A stretch of 64,000 nucleotides of DNA from CALBZE01 sp036381255. Lineage in GTDB: Bacteria; Gemmatimonadota; Gemmatimonadetes; Longimicrobiales; RSA9. The notes beneath the pieces are model-generated. The model saw only the letters and a program-made list of their open reading frames with translations. It ran no database searches and had not been told where the DNA came from. Of the stretch, positions 41,318 through 50,933 are shown one piece after another. The stretch covers positions 1 through 64,000 of the forward strand of contig DASVDG010000111.1 of the NCBI GenBank assembly GCA_036381255.1, read 5' to 3'. The position numbers and the translations under genes were made by a program. Every line of letters begins with the position of its first letter. Position 1 is the stretch's first letter.

Positions 41318-44300
41318 TCAATCGGCGGCGCGCTTTCGCTCCACGGGGAGCGACGGCACCCGGACGGTGAACGTCGAGCCGGCGCCGGGCCGGCTCTCGA
41401 CGGTGATGTCGCCGCCGAGCATGCGGGCCAGCCGGCGGGCGACGGCGAGGCCGAGGCCCGTGCCGCCCTTCTCGCGGGTCAGCGCGGCCTCGACCTGGAC
41501 GAACGGCTCGAAGATCCGCGACTGTTGCTCGGGCGGGATGCCGATCCCCGTGTCGCGGACCTCGATCCGGGCCCCGTGGTCTTCGAGCCGCGCGCGCATG
41601 GTCACGCTCCCCCGCTCCGTGAACTTCACGGCGTTCAGGAGCAGGTTGAGCAGGATCTGCCGGAGCTTGCCGGGGTCGGTCCGGATCGAGATCGGCGTCC
41701 CGGGCAGGTGGACCTGGAACTCCAGCCCCTTGCGGCGCGCCAGCGGCCCGGCCGCCCCCGCGGCGCTCGATGCGACGGCGCGCACGTCCGTCGGCTCGAC
41801 GTGGATCTCTTCCTTGCCGGCTTCGGTGCGCGAGTACGTCAGGATCTCGTCGATGAGGCGGAGCTGGTGCTGCGCGCTGGCGACGATGCGCTCGAGCTGT
41901 TCGCGCTGCTGTTCGTTGACCGGTCCGGACACTTCGGCCTTCAGCAGGTCGGCGAAGCCGATGACCGCGTTCAGCGGCGTGCGCAGCTCGTGGCTCATCA
42001 CGGCGAGGAAATCCGCCTTGGCGCGGTTGGCCGCCTGCGCCTCCTCGTAGAGGCGGGCGTTGTCCAGGGCGAGCGCGGCGCGGTACGCGAACTCGCGCAG
42101 GTAGTCCACGTCCTCCGCGCTGTAGCCGGGCCCCGGGCGCGACCGGACCAGCCCCATCGCGCCGAGAATGTCGCCGCGCGCGATGAGCGGCAGCATGACG
42201 CCGGACCGGGGCTCGAGCTGCCGCAGCGCCTCCAGGTACGCGCGGTTCGGCGAAATCTCGCGCATGTACTCGTCCGTCACCTCCGGGATGAGGACCGGCT
42301 CGCGGGTTCGCATCGCCTCGATCATCGGGTGCGGTTGGCTGGGGTCGACCTCGATGCCGGCGAGGCGGCGGAGCACCTCACGCCGGGCCGGGTCCGCGTG
42401 CGCCATCGCGAGCGGAACGATCGCGCGCCGCTCGGTGCCGCGGAGCAGCATCCAGTCGGCCAGGCGCGGGACGACCAGGTCCTCGATCGTGGCGAGCGTC
42501 TGGTCGAACGAGAGCGACCCGGCGAGCGCACGGCTGGCGTCGGACAGGAAGCGCTCCGCCTCCTCCTCCGCCCGGCGCTCGGTGACATCCTGGGTGATCC
42601 CGACGACGCGGTAAACGACGCCGTTCTGGTCGCGGATCGGCGTGCCGTGCGACCGTAGCCAGCGGACCGTGCCGTCGGGCCGGATGATGCGGAAGTCGAT
42701 GAACGAATCCTCGCCGCCGATCAGCGCCCGGTTGTTGGCGACGACGCGATCGTAGTCGGCGGGGTGCACCGCGGCCATCCACGCTTTCGCGTCGCGGTAG
42801 AGCTCGTCCGTGCTCCGCCCCCAGACCTTCTCGTAGGTAGGGTTCACGTACAGGACCTGCTGCAGTTTTGCATCGGTCATCCAGAAGACGCCGGGGATGT
42901 TCTCCGCGATCTGGCGAAGCAGGCGCGCGCTCTCCTCGACCTTGCGCAGCGCGCGATGCGACTCGGTCACGTCGATGAACGAGGCGACGATCCCCGTCGA
43001 CCGGCCTTCCGGCGTGCGAATCGGCGCCGCGGCGAGCGAAAGGAACAACGAGCGATCGTCGTCGAGGCGGATTTCCGTCTCGGCGGCCGGGCGGCCGGTC
43101 CGGAGCACGTGGGCGATCGGCCCGCCCTCGCCGGAGAGCGCCCGCCCGTCCGCCGTGGTGACGCGCCAGAGCGGCGGCCCCAGCGTGCGCCCCCGCAACG
43201 CCTCCCGGTCGCGCCCCAGGATCCGTTGCGCCGCCGCGTTCGAGTACACGATCCGGCCGCGGCGGTCGAGGAGCAGGACGCCCGCCGGGTCGATCTCGAG
43301 GATCCGCCGCAGCCGCTCCTGCACGAGCCGCAGCGCGGCGGTGCGGTTGCGGACCGCGAGGAGCAGCGACGCGTGCCAGCGGCGGGCCAGCAGGATCCCG
43401 CCGACCGCCGTCGCGCCGACGAGCGCGAGCGCTGTCCACGCGATCAGCCGCCAGCTCTCGGCCGCGGTCCAGATCGCGCGGACGACGTACCCGGGCACGC
43501 CCGACGCGAGCGCGACCGCCGTGCGGTACCGCGCCTGCTCGGTCATGACGAGGAGAAACGCGTCGATCGTCCCGGCGCACACCACGACCGCCATGACCAG
43601 CCAGCCGAGCGTCGCCGCGGGGCGCGGCGGCAGCGGGAAATGCTCCTGCTTCGCGCGCTCGATGCGTGGCGTCAGCGCCGCGAGCACGGGCGCGTTGATC
43701 AGCGTCGCCTGGAAGAAGCCGCCGATCCACCACCCCTGCCAGATCGCGAACGTCTCCTCGGTGCCGAGCCCGTGCGCCCAGCTCCAGATGAACGACGCGG
43801 ACGAGCCGGCCAGCGCGCCGACCAGCGACGCGGCGGCGTACCAGAAGAAGCTGCCGAACGACCGCAGGTCGATCCGGAGCGGGACGGCCCGGTAGATGAT
43901 CGCGTAGGCGTAGAGCGCGAGCGGGTCCGCGAGCGCGAAGAGGAGCGACGCCCCGAGCTCGATCCCGGCGTCGAGCGAGAGGAGGAACGTGGCCAGGTAC
44001 GCCGGGATCGCCGCCCACGTCACGCCGAGCCAGAACAGGAGCCAGACGGAGAGGATCAGCGGCGGGTAGAACGTGAAGTAGACGCGAGTGTCGCCGACCT
44101 GGATCGGGAACGCGTTCCACCCCTCGCGCGCCTGGACCACACCGAGCACGATCGAGAGGAGCGTGGTCGCCGTCCACGCCGCCAGCAGCCACCGTGTCCG
44201 CGCGTCGACGCGGGCGTGGCGGAGCGCCACGCGCATCGGGTACGGGTGCCACGGCGGCCCACGCCGGACGGCAGGCATCCGCCCGGGAACGTCGCCGGCC

Positions 44301-44344
44301 GCGCGGGCATCGCCCGGTCCGCCCGGTCCGGTTGGGTGGCTCAT
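41318..44344 (-). CDS. MASE1-PAS-PAS-GAF sensor histidine kinase
   Basis: A protein of about 1008 residues. The N-terminal part has eight or nine hydrophobic helices (RWLLAAWTATTLLSIVLGVVQ, FYPPLILSVWLLFWLGVTW, FFWYAAASLVGALAGS and others), resembling a MASE1-type membrane sensor. Then follow two PAS domains (about 380-620), a GAF domain (about 630-760), HisKA with SHELRTPL (His785) and HATPase with NLLLNAVKF, DTGIGIPPE and GGTGLGLAV. It is orphan: no response regulator is adjacent. The HisKA-HATPase half is very similar to that of the kinase ending at 3739. The start at MSHPTG was chosen because the longer frame overlaps the O-methyltransferase gene; other methionines follow within 40 codons. 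Confidence 0.9.
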   Translation of the reverse strand: MSHPTGPGGPGDARAAGDVPGRMPAVRRGPPWHPYPMRVALRHARVDARTRWLLAAWTATTLLSIVLGVVQAREGWNAFPIQVGDTRVYFTFYPPLILSVWLLFWLGVTWAAIPAYLATFLLSLDAGIELGASLLFALADPLALYAYAIIYRAVPLRIDLRSFGSFFWYAAASLVGALAGSSASFIWSWAHGLGTEETFAIWQGWWIGGFFQATLINAPVLAALTPRIERAKQEHFPLPPRPAATLGWLVMAVVVCAGTIDAFLLVMTEQARYRTAVALASGVPGYVVRAIWTAAESWRLIAWTALALVGATAVGGILLARRWHASLLLAVRNRTAALRLVQERLRRILEIDPAGVLLLDRRGRIVYSNAAAQRILGRDREALRGRTLGPPLWRVTTADGRALSGEGGPIAHVLRTGRPAAETEIRLDDDRSLFLSLAAAPIRTPEGRSTGIVASFIDVTESHRALRKVEESARLLRQIAENIPGVFWMTDAKLQQVLYVNPTYEKVWGRSTDELYRDAKAWMAAVHPADYDRVVANNRALIGGEDSFIDFRIIRPDGTVRWLRSHGTPIRDQNGVVYRVVGITQDVTERRAEEEAERFLSDASRALAGSLSFDQTLATIEDLVVPRLADWMLLRGTERRAIVPLAMAHADPARREVLRRLAGIEVDPSQPHPMIEAMRTREPVLIPEVTDEYMREISPNRAYLEALRQLEPRSGVMLPLIARGDILGAMGLVRSRPGPGYSAEDVDYLREFAYRAALALDNARLYEEAQAANRAKADFLAVMSHELRTPLNAVIGFADLLKAEVSGPVNEQQREQLERIVASAQHQLRLIDEILTYSRTEAGKEEIHVEPTDVRAVASSAAGAAGPLARRKGLEFQVHLPGTPISIRTDPGKLRQILLNLLLNAVKFTERGSVTMRARLEDHGARIEVRDTGIGIPPEQQSRIFEPFVQVEAALTREKGGTGLGLAVARRLARMLGGDITVESRPGAGSTFTVRVPSLPVERKRAAD

Positions 44345-44432
44345 TCCGCTCCGGCCCTCGCCGCTCGTCCGCCGGCCTGCGGGAAAGCACAGGTTGCATT
44401 TCCCGGGCCGGCAGCCGGAGGCTCGCCGGGGC

Positions 44433-45140
44433 TTACTCCTCGATGCCGGGCCGGCGCGTCGCGTCGGCCACGACCGCGACCGCCAGCCCATCACGGACCG
44501 GCACGATCGTGGACACCAGCCCCTCCGCCGCCGCGAGCTCCTCGTTGAATCGCTGCATCGCCGCGGTCGGCGCGTCCCCCGGCGCGGGCGCCAGAACGCG
44601 GCCGTGCCAGAGCGCGTTGTCCGCGAGGATCAGCCCGCCCGGCCGCACGAGCCGGCGCGCCCAGTGCAGGTACTCCGGGTAGCCCTCCTTGTCCGCGTCG
44701 ATGAAGCACGCGTCGAACGGCGGCTCCGCCCCGGCGATCGCCGGCAGCAGGTCGAGCGCGGCGCCGACCCGGACCTCGATCTTCTCCTCGAGCCCCGCGC
44801 GCCGGGCATACTCCCGCGCCAGCGCCGCGTGCGCCTCCTCGATCTCGAGCGAGAGCAGCCGTCCGCCCGGCGGTAGCGCGCGCGCCATCCAGATCGCGCT
44901 GTAGCCGCCCAGCGTGCCGATCTCGAGCACGCGGCGCGCGCCGACCGCCGTGAGCAGCACCTGGAGCAGCCGGCCGACCTCCGCGGAGATGTAGATCTCC
45001 GGCATGCCGCGCCGGCCGATCTCCGCCCGCAGCGCGTGCAGCAGCTCATCCTCGCCGGCGAACAGCCGCTCGATGTACGCGCTCGTCGCCGTGGGCTCCG
45101 GCATCGGCTCGGGCGTTCCCGCTTCCGTGTCTGCGCTCAT
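44433..45140 (-). CDS. SAM-dependent O-methyltransferase, caffeoyl-CoA type
   Basis: A 235-residue class I methyltransferase of the bacterial O-methyltransferase family (Methyltransf_3). Motif I is VLEIGTLGGYSAIWMA, the acidic residue of motif II follows in LLSLEIEEAH, and the metal-binding region is FIDADKEGYPEYLHWA with D and N in LILADNALW. The product probably methylates a catechol-like small molecule in a metal-dependent way. Length is normal. GGAGGAAAG lies upstream of the ATG. The stop lies 88 bases before the presumed kinase start, so co-transcription is possible. Confidence 0.92.
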   Translation of the reverse strand: MSADTEAGTPEPMPEPTATSAYIERLFAGEDELLHALRAEIGRRGMPEIYISAEVGRLLQVLLTAVGARRVLEIGTLGGYSAIWMARALPPGGRLLSLEIEEAHAALAREYARRAGLEEKIEVRVGAALDLLPAIAGAEPPFDACFIDADKEGYPEYLHWARRLVRPGGLILADNALWHGRVLAPAPGDAPTAAMQRFNEELAAAEGLVSTIVPVRDGLAVAVVADATRRPGIEE

Positions 45141-45382
45141 CGTCCCGCCTTTCCTCCGTGGACCCCGCGAGCGGCCCCGCCACGCGCCGCGGTCGCGGGA
45201 TCGCCCGGCGGCTCCGGCCGGCGCACGGACACCCGCGCCGCTACGCGCCGCGCCGGGGGATCGCCGGCGCTCGGGGACGCCGGGCGCGCCCGCGCCCCGG
45301 ATGCCACCGGGTCGCCCGCCCGCACGGAGTCAGCCCGCGGGCTGAGCGCGGCCGCCAGCGGCTCCGCGCGCCGCGCCCCGCA

Positions 45383-47176
45383 TCACCGTAGCGCCGCCCG
45401 CTCCCCCCGCGCGAACACGACCTCGCCGCCCAGGATCGTGTACCGCACGCGGATGTCCTTGATCTCCGACGGCGCGACCCGGAACGGGTCGCGCTCGAGT
45501 ACGACCAGGTCGGCCAGCAGGCCGGGCCGGATCGCGCCCTTCAACGCCTCCTCGCCCGCCATCCACGCATTGTTCACGGTGTACGCCCGCAGCGCGGCCT
45601 CGACGTCGATCCGCTCCTCGGGGAACCACCCGCCCGCCGGTTCGCCATCCAGCGTCTGCCGGGTCACGGCGGCGTAGATCCCGTGCAGCGGATTGACCGT
45701 GTACCAGCTCGCGTTCGTGCCGGGCCAGTCGCTGCCGAACGAGAGGAGCACGCCCGCCTCGTCCAGCGTGCGGAACGCGTACGCCCAGCGCGCGCGGTCG
45801 CCGATCCGCTCCTCCATCCAGCGCATGTCGTCGATCGTGTGGTACGGCTGCATCTCCGCGATGATGCCGAGCCGCGCCATGCGCGCCGCAGTTTCCGGGC
45901 CCCGGAGCACCTGCGCGTGGATCACCGCGAAGCGACGGTCGCGCGGGCCGTTCGTCTCGATCACGTGCTCCATCAGGTCGAGGATCGTGTCGACCGCCTC
46001 GTCGCCGATCGCGTGGACGCGCGGCGAGAGCCCGGACGAATCCGCGCCCAGCAGGTTCCGCAGCATGTTGCCCGGCGGCTCCATCCCGGAGCCCGGCCCG
46101 CTCGTCGCGCCGGTGTTCGTCGAGTCGCGCCAGCTCCCGCGCACGCCGGTCGTCAGGTACGGCTCGTAGAAGCGCGCGCTCGAGTTGCCCATGATCCCAT
46201 CGGCGAACCCCTTGAGCCCCGTGATCCGGATCCACTCGTCGCCGAAGCCGTGGCGGATCCCGACCGCGCGCAGCTCGTCCCACTTGTCCAGCGTCGGCCG
46301 GACCCCGACCCGGACCGTCAGCTCGCCGCGCCGGCGCAGCTCCTGGAATACGTGGAGCTGCTCCGCGGCCGTGATGTCGTGGATCGTCGTCACGCCGAAC
46401 TCGCGGAGCCGCGCCAGCGCCGCCCGTGCCTCGACCAGCCGCTGCTCGAGCCGCTTCGGCGGGATCACCGCGCGCACCCGCGCCGCCGCCGCCGGCGACA
46501 GCCGACCCGTCGGCACGCCGCGCTCGCACTCGACACCGTCCCACGTACAGTCGACGCCCGCCTCCTCGAGCGCCCGGGCGTTCGCGAGATACGCCGACCG
46601 ATTCCACTTCGACAGCAGCACCGGGTTCGCCGGCGTGATCGAATCGATCATCCCGCGATGCGGCCGGAACTCCCGCTCGGCCCGTCCCTCGCGCCCTCCC
46701 CCGGCCTTTCCCTCTCCCTTGCCCGCGCCCGCAGCGCCCGTCGACCCCATCGCCCACGCCTCGTACGCGCCCCAGTCGCCGCCCACGATCCACGCGCCCG
46801 CCGGCAACCGGTCGCGCGCCTCGCGGACGCGCCGGACCAGCCCGGCCTCGTCCGCCACGTCCAGCAGGTTCACGCCGACGAGCAGCGCGCCGGCCGACGC
46901 GAAGTGCGTGTGGTTGTCGATGAAACCGGGGACGACCAGGTTCGCGGGGTCCAGCCGGTACAGCCGGGTGTCCGGCGCGACGAGCGGGGCGATCTCCGCC
47001 GCCGTTCCGACCGCGAGGATGCGGTCGCCGCGCACGGCGACGGCCTCGGCCCACGGGCGGTCCGCATCGCCGGTCCAGACGCGCGCGCCGGTCAGGACGA
47101 GGTCGGCCGCCTGCCCGGCCGCGGCCGCCGGTACGAGCAGGACAACGAAGAGCGGGAGGAGCATCCGCATCGGCAT
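45383..47176 (-). CDS. Secreted amidohydrolase, YtcJ/N-acyl hydrolase-like
   Basis: A 597-residue metal-dependent hydrolase with a signal peptide (MRMLLPLFVVLLVPAAAAGQA). The amidohydrolase pattern is complete: VVPGFIDNHTHF (first metal pair), TTIHDITAAEQLHVF, GLKGFADGIMG (usual carboxylated-Lys position), VHAIGDEAVD, AVIHAQVL, and FGSDWPG. The composite beta domain is split between the N- and C-terminus (LVLTGARVWTGD and DLVVLERDP). A Gly/Ala/Lys-rich insert lies near residue 150 and is probably a surface loop. The substrate is an unknown amide or ester in the periplasm. ACGGAG precedes the start. Confidence 0.9.
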   Translation of the reverse strand: MPMRMLLPLFVVLLVPAAAAGQAADLVLTGARVWTGDADRPWAEAVAVRGDRILAVGTAAEIAPLVAPDTRLYRLDPANLVVPGFIDNHTHFASAGALLVGVNLLDVADEAGLVRRVREARDRLPAGAWIVGGDWGAYEAWAMGSTGAAGAGKGEGKAGGGREGRAEREFRPHRGMIDSITPANPVLLSKWNRSAYLANARALEEAGVDCTWDGVECERGVPTGRLSPAAAARVRAVIPPKRLEQRLVEARAALARLREFGVTTIHDITAAEQLHVFQELRRRGELTVRVGVRPTLDKWDELRAVGIRHGFGDEWIRITGLKGFADGIMGNSSARFYEPYLTTGVRGSWRDSTNTGATSGPGSGMEPPGNMLRNLLGADSSGLSPRVHAIGDEAVDTILDLMEHVIETNGPRDRRFAVIHAQVLRGPETAARMARLGIIAEMQPYHTIDDMRWMEERIGDRARWAYAFRTLDEAGVLLSFGSDWPGTNASWYTVNPLHGIYAAVTRQTLDGEPAGGWFPEERIDVEAALRAYTVNNAWMAGEEALKGAIRPGLLADLVVLERDPFRVAPSEIKDIRVRYTILGGEVVFARGERAALR

Positions 47177-47403
47177 GGTGCACTCCGTGTAGGGGTTCGC
47201 GCGGCCGGATCGCCCGGACCGCGGTGCGCCGCAGCCCGCGCACGCAGCACCGGCCGGATGCGCGACCGCGTCCGGTACGTCGCGATCGGACGGCCGCATC
47301 GTCTTCGGCCCTGCCCTGAAGGATCCGGAAACATCGCGCTCGCGCGCGCCCGGCCGCGCCCGCCCGCGCCCGCCCGGCGTCGGATCGGCGGCGCGGCGAT
47401 CGG

Positions 47404-48591
47404 CTAGCGGCCGAGCGCGTCCGCGATCCGCGCGACGCCGCGCTCGAGCGCCGCCTCCGATGCGGCGAACGAGAGGCGCACGTAGCGGTCGTCGCCGAAC
47501 GCGGCGCCGGGGACCAGCGCGACGCCCACGCGGTCCAGCATCTCGCGGCAGAACGCGACCGAGTCGGCCATGGCACCCGTGTAATGCGCGTCGGCGCGGA
47601 AGAACAGGTAGAACGCGCCGTCCGGGCGGATGTACGACATCCCCGGCAGCCGCTCGCGGAACAGCTCGACCAGCAGGTCCCGGCGCTGCCGGAAGACCTC
47701 GACCATCTTCGCGATCGCCTCCTCCTCGAGCGGCTCCGCGCTGTACGCCGCGATCGCCGCATGCTGCGACGGCGCGGCCGCGTTCGACGTGGTGTGGCTC
47801 TGCAGCGCCGCCATGTGGCTCGCCAGCGCCGGGGCCGAGTACGAGAAGCCGATCCGCCAACCCGTCATGGCGAACGCCTTCGACGCACCGTCGATGACGA
47901 CGGCCCGTTCGAGCAGCGCGGGATCCAGGTCGAGCAGCCCCGGCGCCGGCGCGTCCCCGTTGAAATGGATCCGGGAATAGATCTCGTCGCTCAGCACCCA
48001 GACCTCGCGCTCCGCCGCCCAGCGCACGATCGCCTCCAGCTCGTCGCGCGTGTAGACCGCGCCGGTCGGGTTCGACGGCGAATTCAGGATCAGCCCGCGC
48101 ACGCGCTCGTCGTACGCGCTCTCCAGCTCGTCCGGCCCGAGCTTGAGCCCGCGCTCCTCCCGCGCCCGGATGATCACCGGCTCGGCGCGCGCGAGCTTGA
48201 TCAGCTCCGGATAGCTCGTCCAGTACGGCGCCGGGACCAGCACCCGGTCGCCGGGGCCGAACAGCACGAAGCAGGCGTTGAAGAGCGCCTGCTTCGCACC
48301 CGCCGTGACCACAACGCCCCGCGGGTCCATCGCCCGGCCGTAGCGCCGCTCGAGACTCCCGGCGATCGCCTCCCGCAGCCGCGGCAGCCCGGCCGGCGGC
48401 GTGTACCGCGTCTGCCCGTTCGCGATCGCGGCGATCCCCGCTTCCGCAATGAATTCGGGCGTCCGGAAGTCCGGCTCGCCCGCGCTAAGATCGATGATGT
48501 CCCGACCCCGGGCCCGCAGCTCGAGCGCGAGCGCGGCCACCGCCATGGTCGCGGATGGCTCGAGATCGATGACGTTTTCGCTGATCCGCAC
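47404..48591 (-). CDS. Class I aminotransferase, aspartate type
   Basis: A 395-residue PLP enzyme of the fold type I, class I/II family. Key segments: DIIDLSAGEPDFRTPEFI, GQTRYTPPAGLPRLREAI, TAGAKQALFN, NSPSNPTGAVYTRDELEAI, VLSDEIYSRI, the PLP lysine in VIDGASKAFAMTGWRIGF, and the substrate-binding arginine in RLSFAAS. Overall it resembles subgroup I-gamma aspartate/prephenate aminotransferases. The GTG start giving VRISENVIDLEPS was chosen because related proteins begin at RISENV; the first ATG would remove this conserved segment. It is divergent from the M28 peptidase. Confidence 0.9.
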   Translation of the reverse strand: MRISENVIDLEPSATMAVAALALELRARGRDIIDLSAGEPDFRTPEFIAEAGIAAIANGQTRYTPPAGLPRLREAIAGSLERRYGRAMDPRGVVVTAGAKQALFNACFVLFGPGDRVLVPAPYWTSYPELIKLARAEPVIIRAREERGLKLGPDELESAYDERVRGLILNSPSNPTGAVYTRDELEAIVRWAAEREVWVLSDEIYSRIHFNGDAPAPGLLDLDPALLERAVVIDGASKAFAMTGWRIGFSYSAPALASHMAALQSHTTSNAAAPSQHAAIAAYSAEPLEEEAIAKMVEVFRQRRDLLVELFRERLPGMSYIRPDGAFYLFFRADAHYTGAMADSVAFCREMLDRVGVALVPGAAFGDDRYVRLSFAASEAALERGVARIADALGR

Positions 48592-48702
48592 GGCTCGTTT
48601 CCCGTTCGAGAGCACGTCGCCGGCAATATGGCCGGGCGCCGCATCCCGGACAAGTTTCGCGCCAGCGGCACCTACGCGGCGGCCGCGGGGTAGCCCCCCA
48701 CC

Positions 48703-50289
48703 ATGGCGCCGACGCGAACCCACGACACCGGATTCGCCTTCACCATGCGATGCACACGATCCCGCGGCCGGCGGACCGCGCGCCCCGGCCGGCTCCTCGC
48801 CCCGCCGCTCCTGGCCGCGGCCGCGCTCCTCGCCCCGGCCGCCGCGGCGGCCCAGGGCATCGACACGCTCGCCCTGCGCGCCCACACCCGCTACCTCGCC
48901 GACGACCGGCTCGAAGGGCGCGGCACCGGCACGCCCGGCGAACGCCTCGCCGCCGCGTACATCCAGGACCAGCTCCGGCGCCTCGGCATCCCCGGCGCCG
49001 CACCGGACGGCGCGTACCTCCAGCCCATCCCGCTGCGCGAGGCGACGATCGACCACGCCGCGACCCGCATCGTCGTCGAACGCGACGGCCGCCGCACGGA
49101 GTTCCAGAGCGGCAAGGACTTCGTGGTCGAGCGCGGCGGGCGCGATGCGTTCCACGACTTCGCCGGCGAAGCGCTCTTCGTCGGCACCGCCGGCCTCGCC
49201 GCAGACGCCCTCGCCGGCGTCGACCGCCTCGACGGCCGCGTGCTCGTGCTGATCGGGATGCTCGGCGACGAGGCCGTCACGCTCGTCCCCGACTGGATCC
49301 GCCGCGGCGTCACCGGGATCGTGTTCCTGATCCCCGACGCCGAACGGTTCCGCGCGTTCGCCCGCGCCCGCGGAGACACCCGCCTCTACGTCGACGCCGA
49401 CGTGGACGACCCCGTCTGGCAGCCGCAGCTCCCGACGCTCGTCGCCGGGCCGCGGCTCACCGCCGCGCTGCTGGCCGGCGCGCCGCTCGCGCCCAACGCG
49501 CTCGACGGCCGCCGGCCGTTCCACGCGCTCCCGCTCGACCGCACCGTCCACGCGACGATCCGCACGACCGTCCGCGACGTCGACGCCGCGAACATCGCCG
49601 CGCGGATCCCCGGCCGCGACCCCGCGCGCCGCGACGAAGTCGTCGTCTACACCGCGCACTACGACCACCTCGGCATCGGCGCGCCCGACGAGAGCGGCGA
49701 TTCGATCTACAACGGCTTCTCGGACAACGCCGCCGGCGTCGCCATGCTCCTCGCGATCGCCGAGGCGCTCGCCCACGAGCCGCCCGCCCGCACCACGCTG
49801 TTCCTGTTCTTCACCGGCGAGGAGAAAGGGCTGCTCGGCTCGTCGTACTACGCCGCCGCGCCCGTCGTCCCGCTCGAGCAGACCGTCGCCGTCATCAACC
49901 TCGACGCCGGCGCGCCGCCGGCGCCGCCACGGAGCTGGCGCATCGCCGGCGGGACCGCGTCCACGCTCGGCGACATCGCGCGCCGCGTCGCCGCCGCGCA
50001 CGGCTGGACGGCCGAGCCCTCCAGCGCACGGCCGAATTCCGACTACTGGCCGCTCCTGCGCCGCGGCGTCCCCGCCGTGTTCCTGATCCCCGGCAACGAA
50101 TGGGACGGCCTGACCCGCGCGGAACGCGACGCGCTCCACGCCCGCTGGGACCGCTATCACCAGCCCGGCGACGAATGGGCCGAGGACTTCCCGTTCGCGG
50201 GGCTGAAACGCTACGCGGAGTTCGCGCTCGCGCTCGGACGGGAGCTCGCGGACGGCGGCGAGCGCCCCGCGATGGAGAATCACGACTGA
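48703..50289 (+). CDS. Secreted M28-family zinc peptidase
   Basis: A 528-residue exopeptidase. The N-terminus holds a basic region and a long alanine-rich signal (LLAPPLLAAAALLAPAAAAAQ). A PA-type insert occupies about residues 150-270. The catalytic M28 core shows YTAHYDHLGIG (His and Asp zinc ligands), FSDNAAGVAM (bridging Asp), FFTGEEKGLLGSSYY (Glu-Glu), VINLDAGA (Asp) and YHQPGDEW (His). All ligands are present, so it should be an active aminopeptidase in the periplasm or outside. ATG at 48745 is an equally plausible start; neither has a strong ribosome binding site. It may supply peptides to transporters such as the POT protein, which is only inference. Confidence 0.9.
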   Translation: MAPTRTHDTGFAFTMRCTRSRGRRTARPGRLLAPPLLAAAALLAPAAAAAQGIDTLALRAHTRYLADDRLEGRGTGTPGERLAAAYIQDQLRRLGIPGAAPDGAYLQPIPLREATIDHAATRIVVERDGRRTEFQSGKDFVVERGGRDAFHDFAGEALFVGTAGLAADALAGVDRLDGRVLVLIGMLGDEAVTLVPDWIRRGVTGIVFLIPDAERFRAFARARGDTRLYVDADVDDPVWQPQLPTLVAGPRLTAALLAGAPLAPNALDGRRPFHALPLDRTVHATIRTTVRDVDAANIAARIPGRDPARRDEVVVYTAHYDHLGIGAPDESGDSIYNGFSDNAAGVAMLLAIAEALAHEPPARTTLFLFFTGEEKGLLGSSYYAAAPVVPLEQTVAVINLDAGAPPAPPRSWRIAGGTASTLGDIARRVAAAHGWTAEPSSARPNSDYWPLLRRGVPAVFLIPGNEWDGLTRAERDALHARWDRYHQPGDEWAEDFPFAGLKRYAEFALALGRELADGGERPAMENHD

Positions 50290-50385
50290 CGCCCGGGCGA
50301 GCGCGCCCCCTTGCCCGGCCCCCGCGCGCCCGACAACTTGCGCACACCGGCCAGGGACGACGGAACCAGCGATGAGGAGGGAGAG

Positions 50386-50826
50386 ATGGCCGCGGATCGC
50401 ACCGCAGAAGTGACGTGGGAAGGGAATCTCGCACAGGGGAACGGCAGGATCGACCTGAAGAGCAGCGGCCTCGCCACCGCCATGCCCGTGACGTGGGCGT
50501 CCCGCACCGAGCAGCCCGGCGGCAAGACCAGCCCCGAAGAGCTCCTCGCCGCCGCCCACGCCTCGTGCTTCGCCATGGCGCTGTCGCACGAGCTCGCCGG
50601 CGCCGGCCACCCGCCCGAACGCCTCGACGTCCGCGCCACCGCCACGTTCGACAAGGTCGGCGAGGGCTTCCGCGTCACGGCCATGCGGCTCTACGTCCGC
50701 GGCCGCGTCCCCGGCGCCGATGCCGCCGCGTTCCTCCGTGCCGCCAACGCCGCCAAGGAGGGCTGCCCCATCTCCCGGGCGCTCGCGGGGAACGTCGACA
50801 TCGCGCTCGAGGCGACGCTGGAGTAA
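50386..50826 (+). CDS. OsmC-family peroxiredoxin
   Basis: A 146-residue OsmC/Ohr-type protein, which reduces organic hydroperoxides with two cysteines. Both are present: HASCFAMALSHEL and AKEGCPISRAL. The N-terminus AEVTWEGNLAQGNGRIDLKS and the TSPEELLAAAHASC motif are those of OsmC rather than Ohr. AGGAGGGAG lies before the ATG. It stands alone between the M28 peptidase and an ECF sigma factor; the neighbouring sigma factor could relate to stress control, but no direct evidence exists. Confidence 0.94.
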   Translation: MAADRTAEVTWEGNLAQGNGRIDLKSSGLATAMPVTWASRTEQPGGKTSPEELLAAAHASCFAMALSHELAGAGHPPERLDVRATATFDKVGEGFRVTAMRLYVRGRVPGADAAAFLRAANAAKEGCPISRALAGNVDIALEATLE

Positions 50827-50933
50827 TCGTACTGCGAAGCGCGGCGCGGGCCGCCCGCCGCCCGAACGCGCCGGCGCCGCCCGCGCCCCCGCCGCGCCGA
50901 AGCGACGCCGCTACCGCACGGGCAGGCCCGGAC

